64,000 nucleotides of DNA from the NCBI GenBank assembly GCA_017464525.1, contig JAFTZM010000033.1, positions 124,001-188,000 of the forward strand, given 5' to 3'. Within the stretch, counting starts at the first letter, position 1. Every line of letters begins with the position of its first letter. Below are positions 62,491-64,000 of this stretch, piece after piece. The notes below the pieces were generated by a model. That model worked only from the letters and a program-made list of their open reading frames with translations. It was not told where the DNA came from and did no database searches. This stretch comes from Clostridia bacterium (GTDB lineage Bacteria > Bacillota > Clostridia > Oscillospirales > QAKW01). A program made the translations under genes and the position numbers.

Positions 62491-63026
62491 AACATATTTT
62501 CAAACTTTCCGGTGCCCTGCTGATGGATCAGCTGATCGGTGTTATTGCCGGCTTTATGTGGGTATTATGTATTACGATTGCCAATAATATGCTTTTTAAA
62601 AACGATCTGATCGGTTACGCCTTGGCACTTATCATCTGTTTTGGATTATTCGCCTATATTACATATAACTCAGCCTTTAAAAGCGGATTTCACGACAGTC
62701 ACCGTGCCATAAAGGATATGGAGTATAAAGGATATTTATATAAAGGAGTTTTTGCCGGTATTATTTCAGCAGTTCCTCTTTTGATCCTTTATATGATCTA
62801 TCGTACAACAGGTTCCGGGATCGTTGCAGTATATTTTCAGCTGGCAAATATGTATTGGACCTGGCCCATGATCAAAATTTTTCCCAACCACTTGCAGTTG
62901 GTCATGGTGCTGGCTTTTGTTCCGATGGTTATTATTCCCTGGATCGGATATATCGCCGGGTACAAAAACTTCATGGTAACAGATATTTTACTGAAATGCT
63001 ATAAACGTTATACCGAAAAAGAATAA
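62487..63026 (+). CDS. Hypothetical membrane protein, four helices
   Basis: 179 residues from ATG 62487, behind AAGGAGATAC and overlapping the mutY stop (ATGA). Four to five membrane helices. A polar loop FKSGFHDSHRAIKDMEYKGYLYKG lies between helices 2 and 3, and the end is basic. Family not recognised; co-transcribed with mutY. Confidence 0.7.
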   Translation: MKHIFKLSGALLMDQLIGVIAGFMWVLCITIANNMLFKNDLIGYALALIICFGLFAYITYNSAFKSGFHDSHRAIKDMEYKGYLYKGVFAGIISAVPLLILYMIYRTTGSGIVAVYFQLANMYWTWPMIKIFPNHLQLVMVLAFVPMVIIPWIGYIAGYKNFMVTDILLKCYKRYTEKE

Positions 63027-63030
63027 AATC

Positions 63031-63064
63031 AAACGGCTATGATTCATCATCATGGCCGTCTTTT
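63031..63064 (+). terminator. Terminator after the mutY unit
   Basis: Arms ACGGCTATGAT and ATCATGGCCGT with one mispair, then a TTTT tail. Confidence 0.65.
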
Positions 63065-63089
63065 CATATAATTTGAGGAGGTGATAGAT

Positions 63090-63779
63090 TTGAGCAGCAA
63101 AAGAATACATGGAATCGTATCAGTTATGATGATTTGCGTGGCTTTTACCTTGATCATATGCGGATATTCAAGAGTGATCGGCCGAAAGGTATCAGGCGAA
63201 AACATCCGTTACATTATAGATGCCGGGCACGGGATCCCAGATGGCGGAGCGGTCGGTGTTGATGGAACGACGGAGCAAGAGCTGAATCTGGCTATTGCTT
63301 TAAAGCTTTCCACCCAGCTGGATCAACGCTCTGTTGCCCACATGATGACACGGACGGACGAAAACAGCATCTATTCTGAAGGGGAGACCATTCATGCCAA
63401 AAAGGTTTCTGATGTAAAAAACAGAATATCCATAGCGAATGAAAACAGCAGCATTCCTTTGGTAAGTATTCATATGAACAGCTATCCCAACAGCTCTGTG
63501 CATGGAATACAGGTTTTTTATTCGGATGGAAATACACAGGCCAAAGATCTTGCGGATCTGCTTCAGAATTCATTTAATACCGCTGTTCAGCCCGAGAATA
63601 CCAAGGTTACAAAAGCAATTTCAAAAAATGTTTATCTATTTTCCCATGTTTCTAATCCGTCAGTTTTGATCGAGTGCGGCTTTGTTTCAAACAGTGATGA
63701 ACTAAATAAACTGAAAACAGAAGAATACCAGCAGCAATTGGCAAACCTTATTGCTGACGTTTTGGCTTCCTGCGGTTGA
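63090..63779 (+). CDS. cwlD: N-acetylmuramoyl-L-alanine amidase, CwlD-like
   Basis: 229 residues: N-terminal signal/anchor helix (about 8-27) and an Amidase_3 domain with zinc ligands in DAGHG, the Glu of TTEQELNL, and SIHMNS, plus the catalytic Glu in IECGFVSN. Size and anchor match CwlD, which makes muramic lactam in spore cortex. TTG 63090 is six bases after GAGGAGGTG; the GTG at 63081 lies inside it. A general wall amidase remains possible. Confidence 0.82.
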   Translation: MSSKRIHGIVSVMMICVAFTLIICGYSRVIGRKVSGENIRYIIDAGHGIPDGGAVGVDGTTEQELNLAIALKLSTQLDQRSVAHMMTRTDENSIYSEGETIHAKKVSDVKNRISIANENSSIPLVSIHMNSYPNSSVHGIQVFYSDGNTQAKDLADLLQNSFNTAVQPENTKVTKAISKNVYLFSHVSNPSVLIECGFVSNSDELNKLKTEEYQQQLANLIADVLASCG

Positions 63780-63832
63780 CTTTGCAGCATGAATGAAGTA
63801 AAATAATAGAAAAAACAAAAGGCGGTAAAAGA

Positions 63833-64000
63833 ATGCCTAAGATCAAACAAGTGTATATATGCACACAGTGCGGTTATGAAAGCCCCAAATGGTACGGGCA
63901 ATGTCCTCAATGCAAAGAATGGAGTACCTTTGAAGAGAAAACTGTTCAGCAATCCTCTCAGGTCAGTCCCGCCGGAAGTTCTAAAGCCTTGGAGATCAAG
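63833..64000 (+). CDS. radA: DNA repair protein RadA, 5' end only
   Basis: First 56 codons, running off the window. The N-terminal zinc finger CTQCGYESPKWYGQCPQCKEW is diagnostic for RadA/Sms, a RecA-like branch-migration ATPase. AAAGGCGG lies before the ATG. Confidence 0.93.
   Translation, partial: MPKIKQVYICTQCGYESPKWYGQCPQCKEWSTFEEKTVQQSSQVSPAGSSKALEIK

Overview
The window looks like a chromosome segment of a spore-forming anaerobic member of the Clostridia, probably Oscillospirales/Ruminococcaceae-like. The reasons are a six-gene Rnf complex in the clostridial order C-D-G-E-A-B, the sporulation genes spoIIE, a spoIIM-like gene and a cwlD-like amidase, Firmicute gene orders (trmFO-plsX-acpP-rnc, infC-rpmI-rplT, yceD-rpmF, queA-tgt-yajC, spoIIM-xerD), frequent TTG/GTG starts behind strong AGGAGG sites, and canonical sigma-A promoters with 17-base spacers. 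The genus cannot be fixed from the sequence alone.

Layout. 1-4.9 kb: rnfCDGEAB on the plus strand (ion-pumping ferredoxin:NAD oxidoreductase). 4.95-14.3 kb: a long minus-strand run trkH-trkA-rRNA methylase-dprA-topA-trmFO-plsX-acpP-rnc. 14.4-15.7 kb: infC-rpmI-rplT on the minus strand with an ATT start and an attenuator-type leader. 15.8-16.0 kb: tRNA-Asp and tRNA-Thr.

16.0-36.6 kb is an accessory region that begins directly after the tRNA pair. It opens with decayed material: an array of small hairpins joined by a GATTACAT/ATGTAATC linker, a truncated four-helix-bundle gene, a DUF3795 gene and a broken IS3-family element. Next comes a module of four little-known genes (an 11-residue-repeat protein, a two-TM protein, a possible CrtC/AttH-like protein and a short coiled coil) and two tandem ABC-2 ATPase/permease pairs. 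The module carries a shared two-half-site operator, and it is followed by a 25-residue stub of a response regulator. Then comes a TetR-controlled efflux block: two heterodimeric ABC exporters flanking a MacB-type ATPase and FtsX permease, followed by a nitrous-oxide-stimulated-promoter family protein and a DUF454 protein. The block has a 30-base perfect palindrome at tetR and three copies of AGTTAG-N6-CTAACT. It closes with an oxidoreductase remnant and an XRE/zinc-ribbon regulator.

36.6-64 kb returns to core genes: small proteins, a SulP anion permease, tRNA-Arg, a DivIVA-like protein, a class B PBP, yceD-rpmF, a PDZ/radical-SAM DUF512 protein, der, plsY, tRNA-Leu, dapA, queA-tgt-yajC, spoIIM-xerD, nadE, mltG, a DUF4091 protein, ychF, spoIIE, mutY, a cwlD-like amidase, and the 5' end of radA at the right edge.

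Most notable items: NAD synthetase with Gly in place of the expected catalytic Cys of its glutaminase domain; the shared operator plus decayed response regulator around the ABC-2 module; the synuclein-like 11-mer repeat protein; the repeated AGTTAG-N6-CTAACT operator in the efflux block; the hairpin array next to the tRNAs; and a spoIIE promoter with the unusual 21-base spacing known from Spo0A-activated promoters.
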